From a bacterium (GTDB lineage: Bacteria > Cyanobacteriota > Vampirovibrionia > Vampirovibrionales > Vampirovibrionaceae), in NCBI GenBank assembly GCA_030429585.1, contig JAUIEU010000001.1, positions 739,994 through 803,993 of the forward strand: DNA of 64,000 bases, given 5' to 3'. Positions 9,013 through 18,687 of this stretch are shown piece after piece. How positions within the stretch are numbered: position 1 is the stretch's first letter; each line of letters begins with the position of its first letter. The position numbers were made by a program, and so were the translations under genes. The notes beneath the pieces are model-generated. The model made no database searches. It was not told the origin of the DNA and was given only the letters and a program-made list of their open reading frames with translations.

Positions 9013-9543
9013 ATGGCTAATGATGCCCAAAAGATGCTGATTGGTAGTGCGACTACCGATGTGGCGGAATATGTACAAGTCACAGGCGATAGCACCTACC
9101 GCGTAACCCGTTATATGGGTGGCGGACATGTGCCGGAACCTGTAACCACTACCGCGAACTTAACCTTAACGGCGGCTGAACATGCTGGCCGTACAGTTGT
9201 AGTCAACAAGGCCGATGGTGCTGCCATTACCTTGCCTGCTGCCACTGGCACAGGTGCGGTGTATACCGTTGTTATTGGTACGACTGTCACCAGTAATAGT
9301 ACCACGATTAAAGCTGCTTCTGCCTCTGATAGTTTCGTAGGCCGTGCAGATATTGCCGCTGATGGTGAAACCTTTAGGGCTTCTTCTGGTGATGACACGG
9401 TAACTATGAATGGTACTACCACGGGTGGTATTGCAGGCGATACGGTTACTGTTACCGATATTGCAAGTGGTACTTTTCTTGTCCACATGGCCGGGAATGC
9501 TTCCGGTACAGAGGCAACCCCATTTAGCGCAACTGTAAGTTAA
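9013..9543 (+). CDS. Beta-rich phage structural protein (decoration or fibre-like)
   Basis: 176 residues with Thr/Ala/Gly/Val-rich beta composition. The segment VVVNKADGAAITLPAATGTG is the repeat style of phage fibre and head-decoration proteins, and the tail gene at 26553 contains a related segment (AIAVTLPQAGSTG). It is monocistronic-looking, with a strong terminator 20 bp downstream, which suggests high expression. A virion decoration role is inferred. Confidence 0.5.
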   Translation: MANDAQKMLIGSATTDVAEYVQVTGDSTYRVTRYMGGGHVPEPVTTTANLTLTAAEHAGRTVVVNKADGAAITLPAATGTGAVYTVVIGTTVTSNSTTIKAASASDSFVGRADIAADGETFRASSGDDTVTMNGTTTGGIAGDTVTVTDIASGTFLVHMAGNASGTEATPFSATVS

Positions 9544-9563
9544 TAACACGCCTACTATGCATC

Positions 9564-9599
9564 GGCGGTGGTTTCTCCTTTCCCCACCGCCTTTTTTTT
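9564..9599 (+). terminator. Strong Rho-independent terminator
   Basis: GGCGGTGG (9564-9571) pairs perfectly with CCACCGCC (9584-9591) and is followed by eight T. Confidence 0.92.
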
Positions 9600-9611
9600 G
9601 GAGATATTGGG

Positions 9612-9938
9612 TTGCTTAAAGTTGATTATGAAACAGTGGTTAATGCCTTAACCAAAGCGTTGAGCGCGACACCGCTTTTAAAGCTTGATAAGAGTTTCAA
9701 CATCAGCCAATACCCACGGCTTATTAATCAATTGCGGGAGCGTGGGGCCGCGAAGAAGTGGGTGGAAGTAACCAGCGTTAAAGATAGAGGGGATAAAGTG
9801 ATGGCCTGCATTGAAGCAGACTATGACGACGGGCCAGAGGGGAAAGTGTACGCAGCTTTTACGATAACAAAAGAAGCTATAGAGGTAATGAACCATGCCA
9901 AAACAGGGCGGCAAGAAGCCAGCAACTGCCAAGGCTAA
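9612..9938 (+). CDS. Phage protein of unknown function
   Basis: 108 residues from TTG at 9612, with GGAG 8 nt upstream. Soluble alpha/beta composition with KKWVEVTSVKDRGDKV. It overlaps the small terminase gene by 44 bp in another frame. Position upstream of terS suggests a packaging or DNA-binding accessory, but nothing in the sequence proves this. Confidence 0.5.
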   Translation: MLKVDYETVVNALTKALSATPLLKLDKSFNISQYPRLINQLRERGAAKKWVEVTSVKDRGDKVMACIEADYDDGPEGKVYAAFTITKEAIEVMNHAKTGRQEASNCQG

Positions 9939-10407
9939 AGCGACGAAGAAAGAAGCTGAAGAAGCTGCACCAGTTGGGCGGCCTAGTAAGTATGAACCAC
10001 ACTTTTGTGAGGCTTTAGTTCAGCATTTAAGCCAAGGGTTTAGGTATCAAGCGTTTGCGGGTGTGGTTGGTGTCCATATTGATACGTTGTATGAGTGGGA
10101 AAAAACACACCCTGAATTTTCCGACGCCAAAAAAATGGGGCTTGGCCTAAATCTTTACTGGTGGGAAAAGAAGGCAATAAACCATTTGCTAAATGAAAGC
10201 ACACCAGGGGCAGGTAGTACCAGTTTAAACAGTACGGTTTATATTTTTAATATGAAAAACCGCTTTCCTGAGCTGTACCGTGATAAGCAGGAAATAGATG
10301 CCAGTGTACACACCAACAACACGAATACGAATGTTGACGTAAACACGGCAGACATGACAACCGAGCAGCGGTTAGACATTATTAAGCGGGCGGCAGAGGG
10401 TAAGTAA
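9895..10407 (+). CDS. Terminase small subunit-like DNA-binding protein
   Basis: 170 residues. A Lys/Ala-rich N-terminal tail is followed by a helix-turn-helix typical of small terminases (GRPSKYEPHFCEALVQHL, then GVHIDTLYEWEKTHPEFSDA). An oligomerisation-like middle follows, with IFNMKNRFPELYRDKQE, a common TerS ending. It would recognise phage DNA and load the large subunit. It is unusual in lying about 7.5 kb from the large terminase, with ejection genes between. Confidence 0.75.
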   Translation: MPKQGGKKPATAKAKATKKEAEEAAPVGRPSKYEPHFCEALVQHLSQGFRYQAFAGVVGVHIDTLYEWEKTHPEFSDAKKMGLGLNLYWWEKKAINHLLNESTPGAGSTSLNSTVYIFNMKNRFPELYRDKQEIDASVHTNNTNTNVDVNTADMTTEQRLDIIKRAAEGK

Positions 10408-10905
10408 TTGGCCCTAACATTTATCACCCCCGGCACAAAGGATGATTTAGAGCATTACCGAGAGCCTTGCGAGTACCTCTATAGCCAGGTAGAAGGCAAC
10501 CCACCAGAGCTGTTTAACGCCTGGTTTGATACCGTTGCAGGCTACTTAACGCTGGTGTACCTGGACAGCTTATTGGTGGCAGGGTTTGAACTGCGATTAA
10601 GTAAACGGTCTGCTGAATTGCACGGGGTTTTTCCCCAGCGCATGAATGAACGATTACCAGCGGATGGGCGACGAGCCGTGAAACGCGAGGTACTCGCTGC
10701 CATTTATGAGGCGGTATTTAAAAAGTCTGGTAAGGCCAAGCTGATTGCCAAGGTACATAAAGCCAATACACGGGCGCGACGGTTTATGGCCAGCATGGGT
10801 GGTGCGCCATTAACCCATAGCAACGGCAACATTCAGTATGACAACGACCGATTGATTTACACAGTAACTAAGGAAAAAGCCGATGAGTTTTGGCGGCGGA
10901 AGTAA
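10408..10905 (+). CDS. Phage internal protein, GNAT-like (T7 gp13-like position)
   Basis: 165 residues starting with TTG directly after the upstream stop. The middle and end (AKVHKANTRARRFMASMGG) resemble the GNAT-like fold of short phage virion-assembly proteins. It precedes the ejection protein genes, as gp13 does in T7-like phages. Homology is suggestive only. Confidence 0.4.
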   Translation: MALTFITPGTKDDLEHYREPCEYLYSQVEGNPPELFNAWFDTVAGYLTLVYLDSLLVAGFELRLSKRSAELHGVFPQRMNERLPADGRRAVKREVLAAIYEAVFKKSGKAKLIAKVHKANTRARRFMASMGGAPLTHSNGNIQYDNDRLIYTVTKEKADEFWRRK

Positions 10906-11797
10906 AATAAAAGAGGCGAAAAGCCCCTTTGAAGATATTAAGAACTTCCATAATGGTATGTGGGGTATTGGCCACGGTAAAACCATGCGGAATGATAAGA
11001 AGGTGTCGACAACCGCGCGTTTGGCTGATGATTTAACCGAATCCATTGAACTGGCCCGTGGTGGCATCCGTGACAACATGCGGACGTACATGCAGCCATT
11101 GCAGCAACAGGCGGCTGATTTGGACAAGAGCCCATTCTTTAACTACCAACAAGGGTTATTCAATAAGGGCTTAGAAACCTCCCGCAGTGCCCTGGACAAC
11201 CGTATGGTAGGTCGTGGCTTAACCAACAGCACCACCATGGGTGCGTACAATGCGGCATTGAATCAGGATGCGGCGTTGCGGAATAACGCGTTGCGTTCTC
11301 AAACCATTGATACCATTAACCAGCAAACGGCTAATAAGATTGGGTTAGGCAATAACTTTATTGGCAGCATGGCAGGTTTGATGAATATGTTATCTGCCCC
11401 TACCGGCCAGAACATGATGCAGTCAATGCAGACGAATGCCCAGTTTGACATGCTTAATGCTCAAAATGCGCGTCAGGATGAAATTGCTCGGCAGCAAGCA
11501 TTTGGTAGTTTGCTTGGTACTTTTGGCGGGCCCATTGGTGCTGGGGCTTCTCAATTTATCGCTGGCCCTTATGGGGCCCAGGCTGGCAGTGATTCCTTTG
11601 GCCAGATACTAGGCGCTGTTATGGGTGCCGCTGGCGGTATGGGTGGTATGGGCGGTATGGGTGGCGGAGGGATGTCAATGCCAACACCATCATCCAGTGG
11701 TGGGTCTGTATTTGGTGGCGCTCTAAATTACCCGCAATCACACACCTTTGCCCAATCCTCAAGCCCATTCATGGGGAGCTACTTCAATGGCTACTAA
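10883..11797 (+). CDS. Putative internal virion (ejection) protein
   Basis: 304 residues rich in Gln, Met, Asn, Ala and Gly. A helical centre (residues about 50-200) has many Asn/Gln heptads, and a Gly/Met-rich C-terminus contains MGAAGGMGGMGGMGGGG. This composition is typical of the small ejection proteins of podoviruses, which leave the capsid with the DNA and form a channel across the cell envelope. It overlaps the genes on both sides. Confidence 0.5.
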   Translation: MSFGGGSKIKEAKSPFEDIKNFHNGMWGIGHGKTMRNDKKVSTTARLADDLTESIELARGGIRDNMRTYMQPLQQQAADLDKSPFFNYQQGLFNKGLETSRSALDNRMVGRGLTNSTTMGAYNAALNQDAALRNNALRSQTIDTINQQTANKIGLGNNFIGSMAGLMNMLSAPTGQNMMQSMQTNAQFDMLNAQNARQDEIARQQAFGSLLGTFGGPIGAGASQFIAGPYGAQAGSDSFGQILGAVMGAAGGMGGMGGMGGGGMSMPTPSSSGGSVFGGALNYPQSHTFAQSSSPFMGSYFNGY

Positions 11798-12953
11798 TCC
11801 ACAAGATTTAATGATGTTGCGAATGATGCTCCAGCAGCAGCAAGCCCCGCAAATACAAGGGAACTTTAGAAACCCGGTTGCACAAGGGATTGTGAGCTTT
11901 GCCAATGCTCGTAACCAACGCCGCCAACAACAAAACGCAATGGATATGATTCAGCAGATGCAGGCGGCCCAACAGGAGCAGGCACAACGAGAAGCGGAAG
12001 CCAACGCCTATGCGATGCAGCAGATGCAAGGGGCCTTGCAGGCACAGAACATTGACCCGCGCTTTGCTTATGGTGATAAAACCACCCTTAATACCGTATT
12101 AGGTAAGCGCATGGGTGATGTGTCGGGGATGCCAGGTAAGCAATACGATGCTGCATTGGAACAGGCTAAGATGCAGGAAAAGATGCGGATGGTTGAGCAA
12201 ATCTCAAATATGCCAGACAGCCCTGCCACGCGTAACCTATTGCATATGGTGATGGGGGCAGCCCCACAAACCCAACTAGATATTAACAAACAGATTGCCG
12301 GTTTAGGTGGGCTCCAGTTAGATAACCAGGGGAAAGCACTGGGTAACCAAGGCCAGGCGATTACCAACCAAACAGCAGGGTTTAACCTGTCTACCGGCCA
12401 ATACAAACAATTACAAGCAATGCAGCAGGATATTGCACGCAAACAGATTCAATTGAAGTACAAGGGGTTAGTGGATGATGGTTCGCTAACCATGCCCCAA
12501 GCGTTGGCGGGTATGCGCTCTGATATGCAATTGCAAGGCCTTGGTGGTGAGGTACCGGATAATTACCTATTCGGCGACCAAAAGCAAGATAAGAATAGCC
12601 CTGGTGGTCGGTTAAATAAAACCTTTGACACGATGGCAGAGCAGAATAAGCCACAAACGCCCTCAACAGCAGGCGGGTGGCTAGATGCTGGGTTAGGGGC
12701 AGTCGGCAACTTTATTAGCGGCCCTCGCCAAGCAAACCCACAGCAGCAACAATCAACCTTATTGCGGCAACAGATACAAACAGCGGCACCCAATAGCCAA
12801 GCACAGCAAGACGCATTAATGCAGCTACGTAACTTACGTGGTATTCAAGCTCCGGTGCCACAAGGCCCTACCTATGGTGGTGAAGCGTTTAACCCGAATA
12901 TAGAGGCGTTATTCCCTGCTTCTCCTATCCCTACTAGTCCGTTTGGTATGTAG
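11787..12953 (+). CDS. Putative internal virion (ejection) protein, Gln/Met-rich
   Basis: 388 residues from ATG 11787, which has GGGGAG upstream and overlaps the previous stop by 11 bp. The sequence is dominated by Gln, Met, Ala and Asn, with long helices (MLRMMLQQQQ, MQAAQQEQAQREAE) and a disordered C-terminus. The frame is open further upstream, but the Shine-Dalgarno sequence favours 11787. It is grouped with its neighbours as a core or ejection protein by composition and location. Confidence 0.5.
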   Translation: MATNPQDLMMLRMMLQQQQAPQIQGNFRNPVAQGIVSFANARNQRRQQQNAMDMIQQMQAAQQEQAQREAEANAYAMQQMQGALQAQNIDPRFAYGDKTTLNTVLGKRMGDVSGMPGKQYDAALEQAKMQEKMRMVEQISNMPDSPATRNLLHMVMGAAPQTQLDINKQIAGLGGLQLDNQGKALGNQGQAITNQTAGFNLSTGQYKQLQAMQQDIARKQIQLKYKGLVDDGSLTMPQALAGMRSDMQLQGLGGEVPDNYLFGDQKQDKNSPGGRLNKTFDTMAEQNKPQTPSTAGGWLDAGLGAVGNFISGPRQANPQQQQSTLLRQQIQTAAPNSQAQQDALMQLRNLRGIQAPVPQGPTYGGEAFNPNIEALFPASPIPTSPFGM

Positions 12954-15900
12954 TGGTGCCTACGCCTTTAGAACAGCTAATGGCCTTAGCAGAGGCTAAC
13001 CATTACCGTGTGACCAGCTCAACAGGTGGCAAACACAACCCAGGCAGTCTTCATGGTTCAGGTCGTGCCATTGATATTGACCATAAAGGTGTAGATTTCG
13101 GTCAATTACAAAAAGCCGCGGCAGCAATTGGTGCCCGTGTGCTAGATGAGCGGCACCGGCCCCCTGGGCAGAAAGTATGGGGTGGCCCACATTATCATAT
13201 TGATTTCCAAAACGTAGCTAATACCAACACGCCACAGCAGCAGCCTAAAGCCCCCCAGCTTGATTTTAATAGCGAACTGAAACGCCTTAAAGCAGAGAAT
13301 GCCGCACTAGACAAGCAATTGGGTAATTTTAGCACTGCTGACCAGTTTGCCCGTGCGGCCAATACCCCTGATAGTAACCCATTAGGTGCTTTTGCCGGTG
13401 GTGTTGCCCAAGGGGCTACGGCATTTGGTTATAAGCCTGGTGAAATAAACCCTAAAGATGCATTGGCCCAAGGTGCTGGCTCTATTGTTGGGTCATTATT
13501 TCCGATTGGTGCCGGTGCTGCGTTTGGCGGCTTACCTGGCGCAATGGCAGGGGCGGGTGCTGTTGGTTTTGGTGCTGATGTTGCCCGACAAGAAGCGGAA
13601 GTGCTGGCAGGGGAACGACAAGGTTACAATTTAACGAGCCCTTTTATTCAAGGTGGCTTAGGTGCTGCTTTAACACCTATTCCTTTTGCAGCCCGTGGTG
13701 CTAGTTTACCGGCAGCTATTGCAAGTGGTGCAGCCGTTGGTGGTATTACTGGCGCGGCTCCAGTTGCTATTGAAATGGCGACAGACCCTAACGCCTCAAC
13801 AACGGCAGGTGATGTGCTTAATGCTGGCCTAATGGGTGCTGGCATTGGTGCTTTAGGCGGTGGTTTATTAACGGGTGGCAATGCAGCAGCAGTAGCCCCA
13901 GCGGTTAAACCCGCGATTAAAGAAGCTTTACGATTAACCGGCGGCACGATTGATGATTTACCACGGCTTGCGGGTCGTGAAGCACGTGGGTTGTTACCAG
14001 GTGCAGTAGAGCAACGCACGGCAGGGGAGGCCCCTGGAGTCTTTACCCGTGATAACCTGCCAAGCACGGTGGAAAGCGTTACCGTTGAGGATGCGCCAAC
14101 TGTACAGCCTACCTATGCTGCCGAAGCCTTTGATGCGATACCGGAAACACCGGTAGCAGACCCGATGCCAAGCCCAATACGGGAGGCATTAGACGGGGTG
14201 AATACCACCACGTTTATGAGGAAAACAGAAGCTAACAAAGCCCTAAAAGAACTTGGGGCAGGAACGCACGCGATTGTGTCCGATGCCGGTCGTTATCGAG
14301 TGCTACCTAAAGGCGAGCCCATCCCTGATATACCAAGCCAGTTTAAACGTGGCGACACCATTACGATTGAGGGCCAACCCTTTAAGGTATTAAAAGAGCC
14401 GTTTGGCGATGTGGAAGTACGGGCCAAGGATGGCCAGGTGCGCATATTGCCACGGGAAGCGGTAGAACAAGCCTTGCAAGCCGAACAGGGTGGGGCTGAT
14501 GCCTTAGCCACGTTTAAGCAGCGTGTGGATGACTTAGCCCCGGTTGATGAAGTAGGGGAAGTTACTATAAGCAAGGCTGATGAAATTAGCGCCATACGCG
14601 GCATTTTAGATGAGGCGCAAGGTGTCACCGCGTTAGAGATGCGGGCAACAGACTTTTTAGAGTCGTATGGTGTTAAAACCAAGCGCAATAAAAGCAGTTC
14701 ACAGGGTAAGAACTGGATTGATGTGTTATTACCTGGCCAAAAGAAAGTAACCATTGAGGAAAAAGCGTCTGTAAGCATGTTGCTGGACAGATTAACCGAG
14801 GCCAACCCTAACGGTAAGCAGATTTTAGCCCGGCATATCCGCAAGAATGGCGGCATCAATTCCCTGCGAGAAGTCGTAGACGATATGATTGTGAATCATT
14901 CGGACTCTATGGACGAGGGCCAGGTGTTTGGCCTGCAAAACAAGTTAGCTGAAATAGATATACAGAACGCAGACGCCAAGCTGGAAGCAGCAATGGATGG
15001 GGCGAACCGGGCGTTTAGGCAAAACCTGGACATACTAGATAACGCCAGAAACCAGACAGAGTTTGATGCGGCAATGGCTCGCTTTGATGATGTGAATTAC
15101 TCACTGATTCAACAAGAGCTGGTAGACGATTTAGGCGTGCGTGCAGGGCGAGTAGCCGAGCGGCTAGACGATACCGCCAAGCAAGTGGACAACCTGACCG
15201 CCAAGGTTGATGATGCGGCCAGACAATCGGAAGTATCCGAAAGTGTCCGGAACCGTCCGGAACCATCCGGAACCCAGCCAGAAACCGCGCAACAACGCTT
15301 AAACCGGTACTTTGAAGAATCGGGCATACGAGACCTGGACGAAGCACGGTTTGCTAAAGAGGGTATAGGAACAACTCGTACAGAGGCAGGCCTAGCCAAA
15401 AAAGCTAAGGCGATGGGAATTTCTGTAGAGGATGCTAAACGGTTAAAGGCATCGCTAGACGATACCGACCCGAATATTAAAGCCTTGCTGAAAGAGAAAT
15501 TCGACCCAGAAACAGGCATCGGTCAGCAGCGGTTTGGGGACGAGCTACCACTTGAAGACCCTGAAATCCAAAAGCTTTACAGCCAGCTAACACCAGAAGA
15601 GCAAGAAATAGCCCGCATTGCCCAGCAGGCCATGAAAGAAAATCGGCCAATGGTTACCGAGTTTGCCAAAGAAATAAGCGGCAGTGGTAGTGGTACAGCA
15701 AGTGGGCGTGGTGGTGAGATTGCCACAGAGACGCCAATAGGCTTTACAAAGAGCGGCAAAGACTTGGCGATTGCCGTGTACAACGAAGACGGCAACTATC
15801 GGGTTCGTAAGCTTATCCCTAAAGCCACGGATACCAGCCGGTTTATCAATAAGCCCCGTATACTAAGCAACCAACAGCCCTATGTGGGGCCGTATGCCAA

Positions 15901-16174
15901 TGTTTACAAAGGCTTGGGGCAGTTTAACGTTAATGATATGTTAAATAGGCTGCCTGCTGAAAGCCCTATTAAATCCAGTGATATTCAGAAATTATTGGAG
16001 TTTAGCCAACGGGTAGCGAATGACCCTAACCAGTCACCGGCCTTTAAGCGTCATGCCCAGATTATTTTGGATAGGCCGACCCCAAGGAATGTACGACGAT
16101 GGATGGCGGAAGCAAATCGCATCGATGAAGCCACAGCCACCCAATACATGGAAGAAGCAAGGATACGCTGCTAA
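12953..16174 (+). CDS. Giant ejection protein with N-terminal M15/VanY-like peptidase domain
   Basis: 1073 residues. Residues about 20-90 form a D-Ala-D-Ala carboxypeptidase-like zinc site: GSLHGSGRAIDIDHKG and, 40 residues on, WGGPHYHIDFQ, with the expected H-x6-D and HxH spacing. A long Gly/Ala-rich hydrophobic stretch (about residues 140-310) suggests membrane insertion. The remaining part is helical and charged. In podoviruses the largest ejection protein often carries a peptidoglycan-cleaving domain that opens the wall during DNA entry (lytic transglycosylase in T7 gp16). The start is one of two adjacent GTG codons overlapping the upstream stop. Confidence 0.65.
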   Translation: MVPTPLEQLMALAEANHYRVTSSTGGKHNPGSLHGSGRAIDIDHKGVDFGQLQKAAAAIGARVLDERHRPPGQKVWGGPHYHIDFQNVANTNTPQQQPKAPQLDFNSELKRLKAENAALDKQLGNFSTADQFARAANTPDSNPLGAFAGGVAQGATAFGYKPGEINPKDALAQGAGSIVGSLFPIGAGAAFGGLPGAMAGAGAVGFGADVARQEAEVLAGERQGYNLTSPFIQGGLGAALTPIPFAARGASLPAAIASGAAVGGITGAAPVAIEMATDPNASTTAGDVLNAGLMGAGIGALGGGLLTGGNAAAVAPAVKPAIKEALRLTGGTIDDLPRLAGREARGLLPGAVEQRTAGEAPGVFTRDNLPSTVESVTVEDAPTVQPTYAAEAFDAIPETPVADPMPSPIREALDGVNTTTFMRKTEANKALKELGAGTHAIVSDAGRYRVLPKGEPIPDIPSQFKRGDTITIEGQPFKVLKEPFGDVEVRAKDGQVRILPREAVEQALQAEQGGADALATFKQRVDDLAPVDEVGEVTISKADEISAIRGILDEAQGVTALEMRATDFLESYGVKTKRNKSSSQGKNWIDVLLPGQKKVTIEEKASVSMLLDRLTEANPNGKQILARHIRKNGGINSLREVVDDMIVNHSDSMDEGQVFGLQNKLAEIDIQNADAKLEAAMDGANRAFRQNLDILDNARNQTEFDAAMARFDDVNYSLIQQELVDDLGVRAGRVAERLDDTAKQVDNLTAKVDDAARQSEVSESVRNRPEPSGTQPETAQQRLNRYFEESGIRDLDEARFAKEGIGTTRTEAGLAKKAKAMGISVEDAKRLKASLDDTDPNIKALLKEKFDPETGIGQQRFGDELPLEDPEIQKLYSQLTPEEQEIARIAQQAMKENRPMVTEFAKEISGSGSGTASGRGGEIATETPIGFTKSGKDLAIAVYNEDGNYRVRKLIPKATDTSRFINKPRILSNQQPYVGPYANVYKGLGQFNVNDMLNRLPAESPIKSSDIQKLLEFSQRVANDPNQSPAFKRHAQIILDRPTPRNVRRWMAEANRIDEATATQYMEEARIRC

Positions 16175-17664
16175 TGGCTACTAAAGGACAATGCTTTGGT
16201 GCTGGCATGTTTGCCAAGAATCAGAATATCGGCAGTAATGTAGATGAAGCCTCTATTGAGCCAGAATTAATCAAAGACCCGCACTTGGCCGAGGTGTATA
16301 CCAAGCACAGTGCTGAATACGACCAGGAGCTAATCAACTGGCAGCGTATTAAGAACGCCAAAGGTGTAGACGCTAAAACAGCGGCAGCCTTTGAGGAACT
16401 AACCGGTGTTAAATGGCAAAGCATTAATGGATTCTTTAACAGCCCTACCCAGTACCTAGGTGAAGACTTTACCAAGCCAATATTAGATGCTTTGGAAGGG
16501 ATGCAGGAAGCAGACCCTAACCTGACGATAGCCGGTTACCGGCGTCGCATAAAGCCATTGGTGCAAGAAACATTAAACCGGGTTAAAGACCTGGATATGA
16601 TTGCCCAGAATAAAGCATACGATTGGCTGCGCTACATTGAAGAAGGTGGCCCCTACTTCCGTAAGGGGATTAAAAACCCTGTAGCAAAGTTTGCAAGTAA
16701 CGCGGTAGGCAACCTGGTTACCAATAACCCAGCCATTACCTTATACAACGTGTTCGAGTTTCTGCCAAAAGCGTTGGTATATGCCAATCAGAATGGTGAT
16801 ATGAGTGCAATGGGTCGCGCAATGCGACGGTATATGGATGCATCCGGCGGCAAGTTTTGGGAACGTATACCAGAGCTAGAGACTAAAGGGTTTTATGGTC
16901 AGCGTGCTAAAGGTAAAATCGCTGACTTTATGAATAAGAAGCTTGGCTTCGATAACCTGATTGACTTAACCGAGAACCCGCTACGGGGCATGTCTTACTA
17001 TTTAGGTGAAGAAATTAAGCCGGGTACAGGTGCCAAGGCCATTGAAGATATTGCGTTCGCTTATCGCCCAGGTAATGAGCCGCAGATGATGTGGAACCAC
17101 GAAGGCAAGGCCACGGTTATGCTGATGCGGTTTAGTATTAAATCCATGCAGCTGTATGGCTCGTTGGCTAAACAGGCTATCCAAGGTAATAAGAAGGCGG
17201 CAGCGTCACTGGCCATGTTCCATGTGATGACAGCAGCCCAAACCGGTACAGCAAGTAGCATACCAAAGCCAGTATGGGCAGCATTGCCAGAAGATATGCG
17301 TGAAGAATTAGAACAGTTTGAAGGAATTAGTGGTGCTATCGGGTTGGATATTGCCGAAAACACACAGCCATTTGGCGGCGTTGCATTTGGCCTCGGTTAT
17401 AACATTGCTACAAGTGATTTGGCGGCGTTGTCCAAAATTCCTAAAGCTATCCAGCAAGGGTTAGAAGGCGACATTGCCGAGGCAGCTTACACCGGCGGGT
17501 TAGGGTTGATTATGGCAGCCCAGCTGGCACGAATACCCGGCGTCAATATGAACGCGATTAAGTTCTACAAAGCGGCAGTCAATGGTTCGTTTGATAACCT
17601 AAACCATATTGGCGATATGCCAGAAGAATTGATGAAGCAGTACAAGCTCGCTAAGGTTGAATGA
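16174..17664 (+). CDS. Putative internal virion protein
   Basis: 496 residues, mostly helical, with several amphipathic or weakly hydrophobic segments (GGLGLIMAAQLARIPG). It starts at a TAATG overlap with the large ejection protein, so the two are translated together. No recognised domain. Placement at the end of the ejection block and before terminase suggests the fourth core or ejection component. Confidence 0.45.
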   Translation: MATKGQCFGAGMFAKNQNIGSNVDEASIEPELIKDPHLAEVYTKHSAEYDQELINWQRIKNAKGVDAKTAAAFEELTGVKWQSINGFFNSPTQYLGEDFTKPILDALEGMQEADPNLTIAGYRRRIKPLVQETLNRVKDLDMIAQNKAYDWLRYIEEGGPYFRKGIKNPVAKFASNAVGNLVTNNPAITLYNVFEFLPKALVYANQNGDMSAMGRAMRRYMDASGGKFWERIPELETKGFYGQRAKGKIADFMNKKLGFDNLIDLTENPLRGMSYYLGEEIKPGTGAKAIEDIAFAYRPGNEPQMMWNHEGKATVMLMRFSIKSMQLYGSLAKQAIQGNKKAAASLAMFHVMTAAQTGTASSIPKPVWAALPEDMREELEQFEGISGAIGLDIAENTQPFGGVAFGLGYNIATSDLAALSKIPKAIQQGLEGDIAEAAYTGGLGLIMAAQLARIPGVNMNAIKFYKAAVNGSFDNLNHIGDMPEELMKQYKLAKVE

Positions 17665-17665
17665 T

Positions 17666-17959
17666 ATGGCGATAGACTATTCAGAGCTAGAGGAATATTT
17701 GAAGAAGCCCCTTGAAGGCGAGCATTCTTCAATTTCATTATCTTTTAATGAACAAGCACTGTCTTACGAGACGGTAGAGGAATACCTTAAGCATTTTCCT
17801 GAACAAAAAGAAGATTTTGTTTCTAAAGAAGAGCTTGATAAAGCGATAAAAACTAATTCCATGTGGACGCTGCACTGGTTCCCCAGAAGCCCAGTAGTTT
17901 CTATTCAGCTTCATGCCTCATGTTTGACAAAACTGCTAAGTATAAAGCTTAGCGAATAG
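17666..17959 (+). CDS. Small phage protein of unknown function
   Basis: 97 residues from ATG 17666, 1 bp after the upstream stop. The N-terminal part is acidic and helical (YSELEEYLKKPLEGEHSS, then EEYLKHFPEQKEDF); the C-terminus is hydrophobic. Its base usage looks slightly more AT-rich than its neighbours, so it may be a later insertion between the ejection genes and terminase. I do not recognise it. Confidence 0.45.
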   Translation: MAIDYSELEEYLKKPLEGEHSSISLSFNEQALSYETVEEYLKHFPEQKEDFVSKEELDKAIKTNSMWTLHWFPRSPVVSIQLHASCLTKLLSIKLSE

Positions 17960-17964
17960 CTCTT

Positions 17965-18687
17965 ATGGATTTAGAGCAACGCCAGCGGTTGATAGTGACA
18001 GCCGCCGATGACGCACGTCTTCAAGCGGTATTGTTAGAGCAATGCAAAGACGATATCACCTTTTGGTTTAACACGTTTTGCTACACCTTTAACCCGCGGG
18101 TTGACCCTGGCACCATGCCGTTTAACTTGTACCCCTTCCAGGAATGGATGGTAAAAGAATGCTACCGCGCTATTGATGAGCAAGAAGATTTGCTGATTGA
18201 GAAAAGCAGAGACATGGGCGCAAGCTGGGTTATTGCTTTAATGTTCCAGTATTGCTGGTTGTTTCGCCCTGGGTGGCATTTTCTGATTGGTTCTTACCGA
18301 GAAGAAGAAGTCGATAAGCGCGGGGATATGTCCACCATCTTTGAGAAAATCCGCTTTAACCTGGAATGGTTACCACATTGGATGAAGCCAGAGGGCTACA
18401 ACAGTAAGGCCCATGACAGCCATTTAAAACTAATGAACCCTGCCAATGGCAACACGATTGTGGGGAAATCGGCCACCGCTAACTTTGCCCGTTCTGGCCG
18501 TTATAGAGCGATATTCCTAGATGAGTTTGCGTTCTGGCCCTTTGCCGATTTGGTAATGGCCTCCACCTCACAATCCACTAATTGCCGGTTAGTCACCTCT
18601 ACCCCCTTTGGGGCAGCCAACACCTTTGCGCGTTTGGCACAGGATGCCGACGAAATAGCATTACCGGATGAACTGAAAGCCGCATGA
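17965..18687 (+). CDS. Large terminase, ATPase half
   Basis: 240 residues covering the packaging-motor ATPase. It has an adenine-binding YPFQEW motif, Walker A-like EKSRDMGASW, Walker B IFLDEFAFWP and coupling motif TSTPFGAAN. The frame ends at a TGA overlapping the next start codon (ATGA, 18684-18687), just where the ATPase domain ends. The nuclease half is the next gene. No obvious slippery heptamer is seen at the junction, so two proteins made by coupled translation are more likely than a frameshifted fusion. Confidence 0.88.
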   Translation: MDLEQRQRLIVTAADDARLQAVLLEQCKDDITFWFNTFCYTFNPRVDPGTMPFNLYPFQEWMVKECYRAIDEQEDLLIEKSRDMGASWVIALMFQYCWLFRPGWHFLIGSYREEEVDKRGDMSTIFEKIRFNLEWLPHWMKPEGYNSKAHDSHLKLMNPANGNTIVGKSATANFARSGRYRAIFLDEFAFWPFADLVMASTSQSTNCRLVTSTPFGAANTFARLAQDADEIALPDELKAA

